Source: Anaeroplasmataceae bacterium
GTDB lineage: Bacteria > Bacillota_I > Bacilli_A > Acholeplasmatales > Anaeroplasmataceae
Length of the DNA: 64,000 nt
Direction of reading: 5' to 3'
NCBI GenBank assembly: GCA_029067355.1
Contig: JAIEEQ010000010.1
Coordinates: 1-64,000 of the forward strand
This document shows, piece by piece, positions 17,092-26,487 of this stretch (position 1 is its first letter; every line of letters begins with the position of its first letter). The notes under the pieces were generated by a model. It searched no databases, had not been told where the DNA came from, and saw nothing but the letters and a program-made list of their open reading frames with translations. Both the position numbers and the translations under genes were made by a program.

Positions 17092-19005
17092 TTACCACTT
17101 CGTTATTTCATTCTGCTCATCATAATACCAATAATTTCCAGCACTAGTCGGTTTGGTTTCAGCATACGTGTAAATGACAGGATTACATTGGTAATGTTGA
17201 AATCCATCCTTTGTTAACAACGTCCATTCTGCCTGACTTCCAGCATAGTAGATGGTCTTTAATTCCTCACACATATAAAGCGATCCATTATGAATATGAG
17301 TTAAGCTTTGTGGTAGCACCATCTTCTTTAGAGCTTTACAGCCTCCAAAAGCGTCATTAGAAATTCTTTCAATTCCTTCTTCTAATACAACAGACTCTAG
17401 GGAGATACATTGAGCAAAGGTTGAAATATTGATAACTTTTATAGTTCCTGGAATTTTAACCATAAGTAAATCAAAACAAGAGGAAAATGCCAGTTCACCA
17501 AGAGTAGTTAGATTTTTTGATAAGGTTAGAGAAACTAATCCTTGACAGGATGCAAAAGCATACGCTCCAATGGTTTGAACACTATCTGGAAGAATCAGAT
17601 CCTTCAGTCCTATACAAGCTCGGAATGCAGATTCTCCAATGGTTTGAACACTATCTGGAATCGTAATAGCTTTTAGATTAAAACAGCTGTTAAAGGCTGA
17701 ACTTCCAATTTCAATAAGACCTTCTGGCAAATTGATTTTTGATAGCTTCATACAATGATCAAAGGCAGAGTCTCCAATTTTCTTAATACTTGAAGGCAAG
17801 GTTACCTCCTCAATATACTGATTGGAAAATACCTCTTCCCCAATTCTTGAAACAGGTAAATTATTGTGCTTTTCTGGAATTTCAATGCTCATAGCCATTC
17901 CAAAATAGGCTGTAACAGCATAGCTTGTACCATCTCCAGTAAGGATATAATATAAGCCTGAAGTCCCTAAATTGTGAATGTATCCACAGATTGTACAATT
18001 AAAATTCTCATCATACTGATGTTCCTCTAAAGAAATCTCCTCTCTACATTTTTCACAGGTTAACCAGTGAGAATGATCGTCGATTTGAAAATCATCATTC
18101 ATTTGGTGTCCTGTTTCTTCAATTAATTTTGAGAAGACTATGTTCTGTTCATCTATTGTATATACGTAAATTTCATACCCTTTAGTTTCACAGGTTGGCT
18201 CATCAATTATCTGATGATGATAATCATAAGAATTTAATATCGGCAACTCTATGGATTCTGTATGAAGTTCATTTCTTTTACAGGTTTTTGTTATTTTTCC
18301 TTTTGAGGAAAGGGTGGGCTCTATGACTATTTCCCATGTATCATATAAATGCCCTAAGACAGGAATTTCAGTAATATCACTCTTCTCATCACAAGTTAAA
18401 CAGTGATGGGATTTACTACCAGGTTCTTCACAGGTTGGAATCTTATCTATTGTCCATTCCTCTGCATTAGAGTGTGTATGTCCTAATACCTCTATTATCT
18501 TTACCTGCTCATAGCCACAGACATTGCATACTCTCTTTTGCTTTCCAGCTATATTTTCTTGTGCATCCATAATAATAATCCAGTTCCCATAGGAATGCTC
18601 TAAGATATCCTTCTTTTCTGATGTATGCTCACAGATTGCTTGATGATAATGGGTATATTCGTCTGAACTCCATTCCTCTGAATAGGTATGTGTATGTTCT
18701 TCCTGTGGTAAATCTATATTTACTACATATTGACAAATACGGCAAATTCTTTTCTCGTTATTTAAACTCAGCAAAATCTCCTTAGATTCAAAGGAATGCT
18801 GAACTATTGTACTTTTAGCTCCACAGGAACACTCCTGCCAGTGCGAAACTTCATCATATAAATATGCTCCTGTAAAAGAATGAACATGACTATCTTGTTC
18901 ATCATTTCCATTTCCTAGTGATTCTATTCCATCACAAGAAGCTAGTATTAAACCAAAAATGATAGAAAATGACATAAAAAATATTATGTTAAATAACTTT
19001 TTCAT
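17092..19005 (-). CDS. BspA-like leucine-rich repeat (LRR_5) surface lipoprotein with CxxC repeat N-terminal half
   Basis: Lipobox LASC; multiple CxxC/HTH-rich repeats; repeated 'LPDSVQTIGESAFxxCxxL' units. Confidence 0.85.
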   Translation of the reverse strand: MKKLFNIIFFMSFSIIFGLILASCDGIESLGNGNDEQDSHVHSFTGAYLYDEVSHWQECSCGAKSTIVQHSFESKEILLSLNNEKRICRICQYVVNIDLPQEEHTHTYSEEWSSDEYTHYHQAICEHTSEKKDILEHSYGNWIIIMDAQENIAGKQKRVCNVCGYEQVKIIEVLGHTHSNAEEWTIDKIPTCEEPGSKSHHCLTCDEKSDITEIPVLGHLYDTWEIVIEPTLSSKGKITKTCKRNELHTESIELPILNSYDYHHQIIDEPTCETKGYEIYVYTIDEQNIVFSKLIEETGHQMNDDFQIDDHSHWLTCEKCREEISLEEHQYDENFNCTICGYIHNLGTSGLYYILTGDGTSYAVTAYFGMAMSIEIPEKHNNLPVSRIGEEVFSNQYIEEVTLPSSIKKIGDSAFDHCMKLSKINLPEGLIEIGSSAFNSCFNLKAITIPDSVQTIGESAFRACIGLKDLILPDSVQTIGAYAFASCQGLVSLTLSKNLTTLGELAFSSCFDLLMVKIPGTIKVINISTFAQCISLESVVLEEGIERISNDAFGGCKALKKMVLPQSLTHIHNGSLYMCEELKTIYYAGSQAEWTLLTKDGFQHYQCNPVIYTYAETKPTSAGNYWYYDEQNEITKW

Positions 19006-19198
19006 ATCTAAACACCTCTATTTATATTTAATTCTTTATGTATTTTACCACAAATTGTCACGAAATGCAAATTTAGCCCCTAAGATAGGGGCTAAATCAT
19101 TTAATTTTACAAATAAATATTTTTAAATTCCAAGAGTCTTCTTCTTTTCATTTTATTTTCAAATAGAAAATGCTATAATGACAATATGAGGTACAAAT

Positions 19199-20215
19199 AT
19201 GAAAGAAATTGTTACACCATTATTAAGCTGGTATAAAGAGAATAAACGGGATTTAGAATGGAGAAAGCATCCAACTCCCTATCATGTTTTAGTTAGCGAA
19301 ATCATGCTTCAGCAGACAAGAGTAGAAACTGTACGTCCCTACTATCATCGTTTTATAAATGAGCTTCCTGATTTTCAAAGCCTAGCACTCTGCAAGGAGG
19401 AACGACTATTAAAGCTTTGGGAGGGCTTAGGTTACTACTCAAGAGTTAGGAATTTGAAAAAATGTGCTATGGAAATTATGGAAAAGCATCAGGGCAGTTT
19501 TCCTAAAAACTATGAGCAGGCCATAAAGCTTCCAGGTGTTGGAATGTATACCTGTGGAGCCGTATTGTCCATTGCATATCACCAGAAATATGCCGCAGTT
19601 GATGGAAATGTGCTACGTGTCCTTACCCGCTATATGGCTTCCTCTATGGATATATCCTTAGAAAAGACAAAGCAGTACTTTAAAAAAGAACTTGAGAAAA
19701 TTATGCCCACAGATGCAGGTGCATTCAATCAAAGTCTTATGGAGCTAGGAGCCACCATTTGTATGCCGAAGGTTGTCTTATGTGATGCCTGTCCTATCAA
19801 AATGAATTGTATGGCAAGACAAGAAAATACCCAACTTAAATATCCAATGAAGCCTTTACCAAAGGAAAAGAAAATACTAGAATATACTCTTTTATTTATA
19901 ACAGATGGCCAAAAATATGTTTTGATACCAAAAAAGGAGGGTGTTTTAAAAGGATTACCTTCTCCAATTTTGATAGATTCTTATTTATCCTCTAATGAAG
20001 CCATAGACTATACTTCTTCCCTAGGGTTTCATCCGCTAAGAGAAATTAGGCTACCTGATAAAACTCACACCTTTACCCACCAGAAATGGTATATGAAGGG
20101 CTATAAAATTATTGTGGATCATCTTTTGGATTATCCCGCATTTGAGCTTGAAGAAATAAAAAACAGGCTTGGAATCCCCACCTGCTTTAAACAATTTATA
20201 AATGACTTAGATTAA
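19199..20215 (+). CDS. mutY: A/G-specific adenine glycosylase
   Basis: HhH-GPD region, C-x6-C-x2-C-x5-C iron-sulfur motif (CMPKVVLCDACPIKMNC). Confidence 0.93.
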   Translation: MKEIVTPLLSWYKENKRDLEWRKHPTPYHVLVSEIMLQQTRVETVRPYYHRFINELPDFQSLALCKEERLLKLWEGLGYYSRVRNLKKCAMEIMEKHQGSFPKNYEQAIKLPGVGMYTCGAVLSIAYHQKYAAVDGNVLRVLTRYMASSMDISLEKTKQYFKKELEKIMPTDAGAFNQSLMELGATICMPKVVLCDACPIKMNCMARQENTQLKYPMKPLPKEKKILEYTLLFITDGQKYVLIPKKEGVLKGLPSPILIDSYLSSNEAIDYTSSLGFHPLREIRLPDKTHTFTHQKWYMKGYKIIVDHLLDYPAFELEEIKNRLGIPTCFKQFINDLD

Positions 20216-20248
20216 AAATGGAATGAACATTGTCATTCCATTTTTTCA
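20214..20248. terminator. Bidirectional terminator between convergent mutY and sufB
   Basis: AAATGGAATGA-acattg-TCATTCCATTTTTT. Confidence 0.7.
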
Positions 20249-20288
20249 GTTATGAATATAGCTAGAAAACTATTTTAAATTTCTTCTA

Positions 20289-21701
20289 TCATCCAATAGA
20301 ATCTGTCATTTCTAATTTAATTAAACGATTTAACTCAACAGCATATTCCATAGGAAGCTCTTTGGAAAAGGGTTCTATGAAGCCCATAACAATCATTTCA
20401 GTTGCTTCTGCTTCAGTAAGTCCACGACTCATTAGATAAAAGAGCTGTTCTTCATTAACCTTAGAGACCGTTGCCTCATGCTCAATATACATATCACTAT
20501 TTTTTCCGGTGTTTGTAGGAATCGTATCTGAAGAAGATATCTCATCTAAAATTAATGTATCACATTCAATATGACTTCTTGCCCCCAATGCCTTAGATCC
20601 ACAGGACGCTGTACCTCGGTAATTTACCTTCCCGCCCCCACGGCAAATGGATTTAGAGATAATCGTAGAACTAGAATTTGGTCCTAAATGGATCATTTTC
20701 GCACCAGTATCCTGAATTTGATTCTCTGCTGCAAAAGCAATAGACACGGTTGTTCCCTTACTATAATTCCCCTTTAATACACAGGCTGGATATTTCATAT
20801 TAAGACCAGCTCCTACATTTCCGTCAATCCATTCCATATGACCTTCATCATCCACAATTGCACGCTTTGTAACTAAGTTGACTATATTGTTTGACCAGTT
20901 TTGAACGGTTGAATATCTGCAATGTGCTCGCTTTCCAACAAAAATCTCAACAACTGCGGCGTGAAGACTATCCTTAGAATACTGAGGAGCCGTACACCCT
21001 TCTACATAGTGGATATCTGCATCATCATCTACAATAATCAAGGTTCTTTCAAATTGCCCCATACGCTCAGAATTGATTCTAAAATAGGACTGAACAGGTT
21101 TTTTTAGCTTAACCCCCTTTGGAACATAAATAAAGGAGCCTCCACTCCAAACCGCAGAATTCAAAGCTGCATATTTATTGTCTGTATAGGGAACAAGCTT
21201 TCCAAAAAACTTTTTCATAAGCTCTTCGTGTTCTCTTAAGGCAGTATCTGTATCACAGAAAATTACACCTAGTTCATCTAGTTCTTTTAAATTATTGTGA
21301 TAAACTACCTCAGATTCAAACTGAGTAGAGGACCCTGCCAAATATTTGGCTTCAGCCTCAGGAATACCTAATTTTTCAAAGGTATCCTTAATCTCTGAAG
21401 GAACGTCCTCCCAGCTATGCTCAGTCTTTTCTGAGGATTTAATATAATAGGTATATTCATTAAAATCTATTCCAGATAAATCTGGTCCCCAGACTGGATT
21501 TTTCAATTCCATAAAAGCATCGTAGGATTTTAATCGAAACTCTTTCATCCACTTAGGTTCATGCTTAGCATTTGATATAAATTCTACAACAGAACGAGAT
21601 AATCCTTTTCCTGAGGAAAGAACAGTTTTTGCATCTGTGGTAAATCCATATTTATAATCACCAACGATTTCATCTACCTTGTCCTTACTCATGATGCTCA
21701 A
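20289..21701 (-). CDS. sufB: Fe-S cluster assembly protein SufB
   Basis: Full-length SufB sequence; operon context. Confidence 0.96.
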   Translation of the reverse strand: MSIMSKDKVDEIVGDYKYGFTTDAKTVLSSGKGLSRSVVEFISNAKHEPKWMKEFRLKSYDAFMELKNPVWGPDLSGIDFNEYTYYIKSSEKTEHSWEDVPSEIKDTFEKLGIPEAEAKYLAGSSTQFESEVVYHNNLKELDELGVIFCDTDTALREHEELMKKFFGKLVPYTDNKYAALNSAVWSGGSFIYVPKGVKLKKPVQSYFRINSERMGQFERTLIIVDDDADIHYVEGCTAPQYSKDSLHAAVVEIFVGKRAHCRYSTVQNWSNNIVNLVTKRAIVDDEGHMEWIDGNVGAGLNMKYPACVLKGNYSKGTTVSIAFAAENQIQDTGAKMIHLGPNSSSTIISKSICRGGGKVNYRGTASCGSKALGARSHIECDTLILDEISSSDTIPTNTGKNSDMYIEHEATVSKVNEEQLFYLMSRGLTEAEATEMIVMGFIEPFSKELPMEYAVELNRLIKLEMTDSIG

Positions 21702-22146
21702 CCTCCTCTATTGCTCTTTCTACACATTTCCATGCAAGAGTGGCACATTTGATACGAGCTGGAAAATCACGAACTCCTTTATAGGCAATAGCCTCCTCAA
21801 GCTTGTCCTCATCTGGAAGTTCTTCTCCCTTAACCATTGAATAAAAGCCATCAATTAAATTTTTTGCCTCCTCAACAGATTTTCCAATCAACAATTCACT
21901 CATTACAGAGGCAGAGGATAGGCAGATGGAACATCCTTTTCCATCCTGACGTACATCAACTACCTTTCCATTCTCCACAATAATTTCCACTCGCATATCA
22001 TCGCCACAGCTTGGATTTGTTAAATGAACCATATGATAAGAATCTGTGTTTTTCAGTCCTTTATTTTTAGGGTTTTTATAATGCTCCATAATAACCTGAC
22101 GATATAAGGTTTTTAAATCCATATTCTTCCTCCTAAAGAGATCCAA
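21685..22146 (-). CDS. sufU: SufU/NifU-like Fe-S scaffold or sulfur transfer protein
   Basis: [26 protein letters not shown] motifs. Confidence 0.95.
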   Translation of the reverse strand: MDLFRRKNMDLKTLYRQVIMEHYKNPKNKGLKNTDSYHMVHLTNPSCGDDMRVEIIVENGKVVDVRQDGKGCSICLSSASVMSELLIGKSVEEAKNLIDGFYSMVKGEELPDEDKLEEAIAYKGVRDFPARIKCATLAWKCVERAIEEVEHHE

Positions 22147-23341
22147 AAAATTCTTGTGCCTCTTTTACACTCTGTACAAATTTTTCAACATCCTCTAAGG
22201 TATTATAAAAATAAAAGGATGCACGTACTGTTCCAACAGTCTTTAACCATTTTGTAATTAATTGAGCACAATGATGCCCCGCACGAATACAAACATCATT
22301 ATTGTCAAAAACACTGGCAGCATCATGAGGATGTACTCCCTTAATGTTAAAGGAAATAATTCCTGTTTCAGCAGTTTCATTATATACAATTACATTAGGA
22401 ATCTGCTTTAATCCCTCAACTGCCTTCTGCTTTAAAAAATATTCATACTTAGCAATCTCACTAAGACCAATGCCTGAAACATATTCTACTGCCTTTCCAA
22501 GTCCAATTGCAGAAGCAATAATTGGAGTTCCAGTTTCAAAACGATAGGGAGCATCCTTATAGGTCATTGTATAACAATTCACATCATCTGCCATATCTCC
22601 ACCAAATTCAGTTGGTTGCATTATGGCTAATAGTTTAGCCTTCCCATACAAAACTCCAATTCCCGTAGGACCACATAGCTTATGTCCAGAAAAGGCAAGA
22701 AAATCACAATCCAGCTTTTTTACATCAACTGGCATATGAGGTACTGCCTGAGCTCCATCAAGCACAACAATTGCTCCTACCTGATGAGCTAAGGAAATAA
22801 TTTCTTCAATTGGTGTAATGTAGCCCATAACATTTGAAACATAGGTAATCGCAACAATCTTTGTATGTTCAGTCAAAACAGACTGAAAAGCCTCTACGGT
22901 TATTCTTCCCTCTTCATTTAAAGGAATATATTTTAACGTAGCTCCTGTCACATTGCAGGCATGAAGCCATGGCATACAATTAGAATGGTGCTCAAGCTCT
23001 GTTGTGATAACCTCATCTCCAGGCTTAAGATTATTGATTCCATAACTAGAGGCAACCAAATTTAAAGCAGAGGAGGCCCCTCTTGTGAAGACAACCTCTT
23101 CAAAATCAGCATGAATAAAATCAGCAACCTTTCCTCTAGCCTCTTCATAGGCATCCGTAGCAAGATAGCTCAACTTATATACTCCTCTATGTACATTAAC
23201 TCCTAGCTTAGCGTAATACTCATCTACGGCCTCAATCACGCATTGGGGCTTTAGTGTAGATGCTGCATTATCTAAATAGGCTAATTTAGGATTTTCATTT
23301 AAAACAGGAAAATCCTTTCTTAGCTTTTCAACGTTAAGCAT
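22133..23341 (-). CDS. sufS: Cysteine desulfurase SufS
   Basis: SGHKLCGPTGIGVLYG PLP-lysine motif; RAGHHCAQ. Confidence 0.96.
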   Translation of the reverse strand: MLNVEKLRKDFPVLNENPKLAYLDNAASTLKPQCVIEAVDEYYAKLGVNVHRGVYKLSYLATDAYEEARGKVADFIHADFEEVVFTRGASSALNLVASSYGINNLKPGDEVITTELEHHSNCMPWLHACNVTGATLKYIPLNEEGRITVEAFQSVLTEHTKIVAITYVSNVMGYITPIEEIISLAHQVGAIVVLDGAQAVPHMPVDVKKLDCDFLAFSGHKLCGPTGIGVLYGKAKLLAIMQPTEFGGDMADDVNCYTMTYKDAPYRFETGTPIIASAIGLGKAVEYVSGIGLSEIAKYEYFLKQKAVEGLKQIPNVIVYNETAETGIISFNIKGVHPHDAASVFDNNDVCIRAGHHCAQLITKWLKTVGTVRASFYFYNTLEDVEKFVQSVKEAQEFFGSL

Positions 23342-23345
23342 AAAA

Positions 23346-24143
23346 TCACCTCTTCAATAATTGTTCAATCCTTTGTTTGATTGAAGCCTTTAATTGTTCA
23401 TCCTGCACTTTGGAAATAAAAGGGCTTAAAATCCCTTCTAGGATTAATAAAAAGGCTTCCTGCTTTGATAATCCTCTACTCATCAAATAAAACAAACTAT
23501 CATCTGACATTTTTCCTATGGAAGCTCCATGATTGGCTGTAACATCAAATTCATCAATCAGCAAAATCGGCTTTGAGGTTACACTAGAATCATCATCTAA
23601 AACAATTCCCTTAGAAAGCTGTACGCACTTTGATTTTGCCATACCCTTTAGAATCTGTCCAGTCGTTTCAAAGGTAATTTCTCCAGAATGCAAGGCAACA
23701 CCAAAATTAGAAATATTTGATTCAGTTTGCTTTGACTTATGCTCTATTCTTTGGGTAAATTCAGCCAAATGATGACTTGCTAAAGATAAAAGCTCAACAT
23801 TAGCCTTGGCAAAATCAGATAACAATTCAATATCTAAGCTCTCCTTGCTCTCTTCTAAGCAAATCTGAGTTACTATAAGCTCACCATTACACTTAAAGTT
23901 TCGATAGGTATTTTTAGAATTCAATATCTGATAGGTAACTCTTGCTCCTTGTTCAACATATAGCTCAATTCTTTGATTTTGGCACATATCCAAAAGTTCA
24001 ACAGAAGCCCCAGAACAAACATAGATCTTTAAATCATTTTGAATAAGAATCGTATCTAAAATAGAATGATGAATTGTAAGAACATGATTTTGAAGGGAAA
24101 GACCGTTACCTTCTGTTCCTACGAAAGAATTTAGATGAATCAT
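23346..24143 (-). CDS. sufD: SufD-like Fe-S assembly protein
   Basis: SufBD core motif [29 protein letters not shown]. Confidence 0.92.
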   Translation of the reverse strand: MIHLNSFVGTEGNGLSLQNHVLTIHHSILDTILIQNDLKIYVCSGASVELLDMCQNQRIELYVEQGARVTYQILNSKNTYRNFKCNGELIVTQICLEESKESLDIELLSDFAKANVELLSLASHHLAEFTQRIEHKSKQTESNISNFGVALHSGEITFETTGQILKGMAKSKCVQLSKGIVLDDDSSVTSKPILLIDEFDVTANHGASIGKMSDDSLFYLMSRGLSKQEAFLLILEGILSPFISKVQDEQLKASIKQRIEQLLKR

Positions 24144-24961
24144 TGCTTCACGCTATTATGAGCACAAGAGCCTAAAAGAACATGGGTCTTCTCATCATCT
24201 TCTTTTTCAATTTCAATACCAAGCTCTTCTTTTACCCAATCATAGCCATTTTGGTCAATCTTAGCGATTAGTTCCTTACCACCCGTCAAAACAATTCTTC
24301 CATTAATCATTATATGAACAAAATCTGGCTGAATATAGTCTAATAGCCTTTCATAATGTGTGATTAAAAGGCATCCTAGGTTTTCATCTATCATATTGCT
24401 GACATTTTCTCCCACAATCCGCAGGGCATCAACATCTAGTCCAGAATCTATTTCATCTAAAATTGCAAATTTTGGTTTCAGCATCTTCATCTGCAAAATT
24501 TCATTTCTTTTTTTCTCTCCACCAGAGAAGCCCTCATTTAGATACCGATGAGCTAAATCCTCTGGCATTTTTAATTCAGCACAGGCCTTTTCATAGGTTC
24601 TAATGAAGGAAAACAAAGAAACATCCTTTCCTGAACAAGCCTTCATTGCTGTTCTAATGAAATCACTATTTGTAACACCAGGCACCTCAGCAGGATACTG
24701 ATAGGCTAAAAATATACCCTTTCTAGCACGCTCATCTACCTCTAAATCTAAAAGATTTTCCTGATCCAAAAGAACCTTTCCAGAGGTAACTCTGTACTTG
24801 GGCTGGCCCATAATCACGGAGGACAATGTCGATTTTCCTGTGCCATTTGGCCCCATAATCGCATGAACCTCACCTGTTTTAATGGTAAGATTTACTCCTT
24901 TTAGGATTTCCTTTCCGTCTATGCCTGCATGTAAATCTTTAATTTCTAAAATACTTGCCAT
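24140..24961 (-). CDS. sufC: Fe-S assembly ATPase SufC
   Basis: GPNGTGKSTLS, FSGGEKKRNEILQM. Confidence 0.96.
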   Translation of the reverse strand: MASILEIKDLHAGIDGKEILKGVNLTIKTGEVHAIMGPNGTGKSTLSSVIMGQPKYRVTSGKVLLDQENLLDLEVDERARKGIFLAYQYPAEVPGVTNSDFIRTAMKACSGKDVSLFSFIRTYEKACAELKMPEDLAHRYLNEGFSGGEKKRNEILQMKMLKPKFAILDEIDSGLDVDALRIVGENVSNMIDENLGCLLITHYERLLDYIQPDFVHIMINGRIVLTGGKELIAKIDQNGYDWVKEELGIEIEKEDDEKTHVLLGSCAHNSVKQ

Positions 24962-25011
24962 TGTTATTCAACTCCAATTCTAAAAGCATTAAGTATTATA
25001 CCACATATATC

Positions 25012-26436
25012 TTATTTTTTTCCATATTTAGCTAAATTATAATGATATATTTTTTGGACCTCTTTAAATAATTTTTCTGGAGTGTCCTTTGAAACAACAC
25101 TAGAGCATCCACATAAGTCATCTGGATGTAAGCAATCTAACGCAACTGCGTATCTGCTATTTTTAAGTAAATGTGTAGAATGACTAGAGGAGGTTAAGCC
25201 AACAACATCTAAGCTTTCCTGTCTACAATAGGAATGAAGAATCTCCAGACTTTCTATGGCTTTACTGTAAATTTTTACATATTTAAGTCCCTCAACCTGA
25301 TTGGTTTCAAAAACATCATAAACCAAAATAGAAAGCTTAGAATATAAGGACTCCTCTTTTTTTATTTCTTTAATCAAATCTAAAACAATCTCTTCCTTTT
25401 CTACAATAAGGAAATAGACAATTTCTCCCTTAGGAGCCTTGGTAGGAACATAGCTACAAAAAGCAGCATTTCTTTTTCCTTGGGCATAAATTCGTTCTCC
25501 TTCATTATCTAAGCTTTCATTATAAGTAAATAAAACATCCTCATGAACCTGATTGACAAAAGGAGAAATTCTTTTTCTTTCCAAGACACAAAATAGTTCT
25601 TCTGCAGTCTTTTCATCTATCGTTTCTAAGGCAAGATAATGATGAGAAACAGCATCGTATAGCGCCGCACCTGACATACAAATTACTGGATGACTAATCT
25701 TAACATCCTCTAACAGAGGCATAAAGGTCGTTGGAGTTCTTGTCGTAAATAAGGTCACGTTAGCCCCAATCCGATTTAGATAGTTCATTTTATATTGCAT
25801 AAATCCCTTAAATCGGTCTTCATCCTTAAGTAGCATTCCATCAATCCCTACGCAGAACAAAAGATTCTTATTTTTATAGCGATGAGGAAACTGAAAAAGA
25901 TTCACTCCTAGGGCAATCAAAACTCCAATTACTGTGGATAGAATCCGATTTGTACCAAATTGCCACTGCCAGTAGCCAACATTAATGTTTGGATTTACAG
26001 TGACAGATAGGAACGTCAGTATGGCAACAAATACAGCCTGCTGTTGATGAAGTCCAACTCCAGTAACAACCACTAAAATAGTGCAAACAGAAATCAAAAG
26101 ATAAGGAAGAATAAAGTTCAAGGACTCAAGGCTTACAGACTGAAGGTTGGGCCAACTTCCACCACAAAGCTCATAAATTGTAATCAAAAGAATTCCAATA
26201 CCTCCGCCAATTACAGAAGCCACACATCGGTTCTTAGCCTGATTTAAACTTGCACTTTTGCTTGCATGCACAGAGTATGCTGTTGCAATTCCTGCAAAGA
26301 AAGGATTGTACCAAGAAAAAGCAAAATCATCTGGAACTCCTGGAATAAACTCAAAAAGCTTCAAAATAACAAAAACGAGTAAGCAAAAAAAGACACAAAT
26401 TGCCGTTTTTATTGTTCTTAAACCAATTTTTTTCAA
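25012..26436 (-). CDS. FUSC/aromatic-acid-exporter-type membrane domain fused to Cof-like HAD domain
   Basis: N-terminal ~190 aa with several TM segments; C-terminal HAD/Cof-like region (VGIDGMLL..., SGAALYD...). Confidence 0.8.
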   Translation of the reverse strand: MKKIGLRTIKTAICVFFCLLVFVILKLFEFIPGVPDDFAFSWYNPFFAGIATAYSVHASKSASLNQAKNRCVASVIGGGIGILLITIYELCGGSWPNLQSVSLESLNFILPYLLISVCTILVVVTGVGLHQQQAVFVAILTFLSVTVNPNINVGYWQWQFGTNRILSTVIGVLIALGVNLFQFPHRYKNKNLLFCVGIDGMLLKDEDRFKGFMQYKMNYLNRIGANVTLFTTRTPTTFMPLLEDVKISHPVICMSGAALYDAVSHHYLALETIDEKTAEELFCVLERKRISPFVNQVHEDVLFTYNESLDNEGERIYAQGKRNAAFCSYVPTKAPKGEIVYFLIVEKEEIVLDLIKEIKKEESLYSKLSILVYDVFETNQVEGLKYVKIYSKAIESLEILHSYCRQESLDVVGLTSSSHSTHLLKNSRYAVALDCLHPDDLCGCSSVVSKDTPEKLFKEVQKIYHYNLAKYGKK

Positions 26437-26459
26437 TATCCCTCACCTCCAAACTTCTT

Positions 26460-26487
26460 AGAAAAAATCACAGCATGATGCTATGAT
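26460..26487 (-). terminator. leuS terminator
   Basis: Minus AAATCATAGCAT-CATGCTGTGATTTTTTC. Confidence 0.65.

Noticed and set aside
20289-24961. sufCDSUB operon as unusual
   Set aside because: Gene order and sequences are the ordinary Bacillota SUF system.
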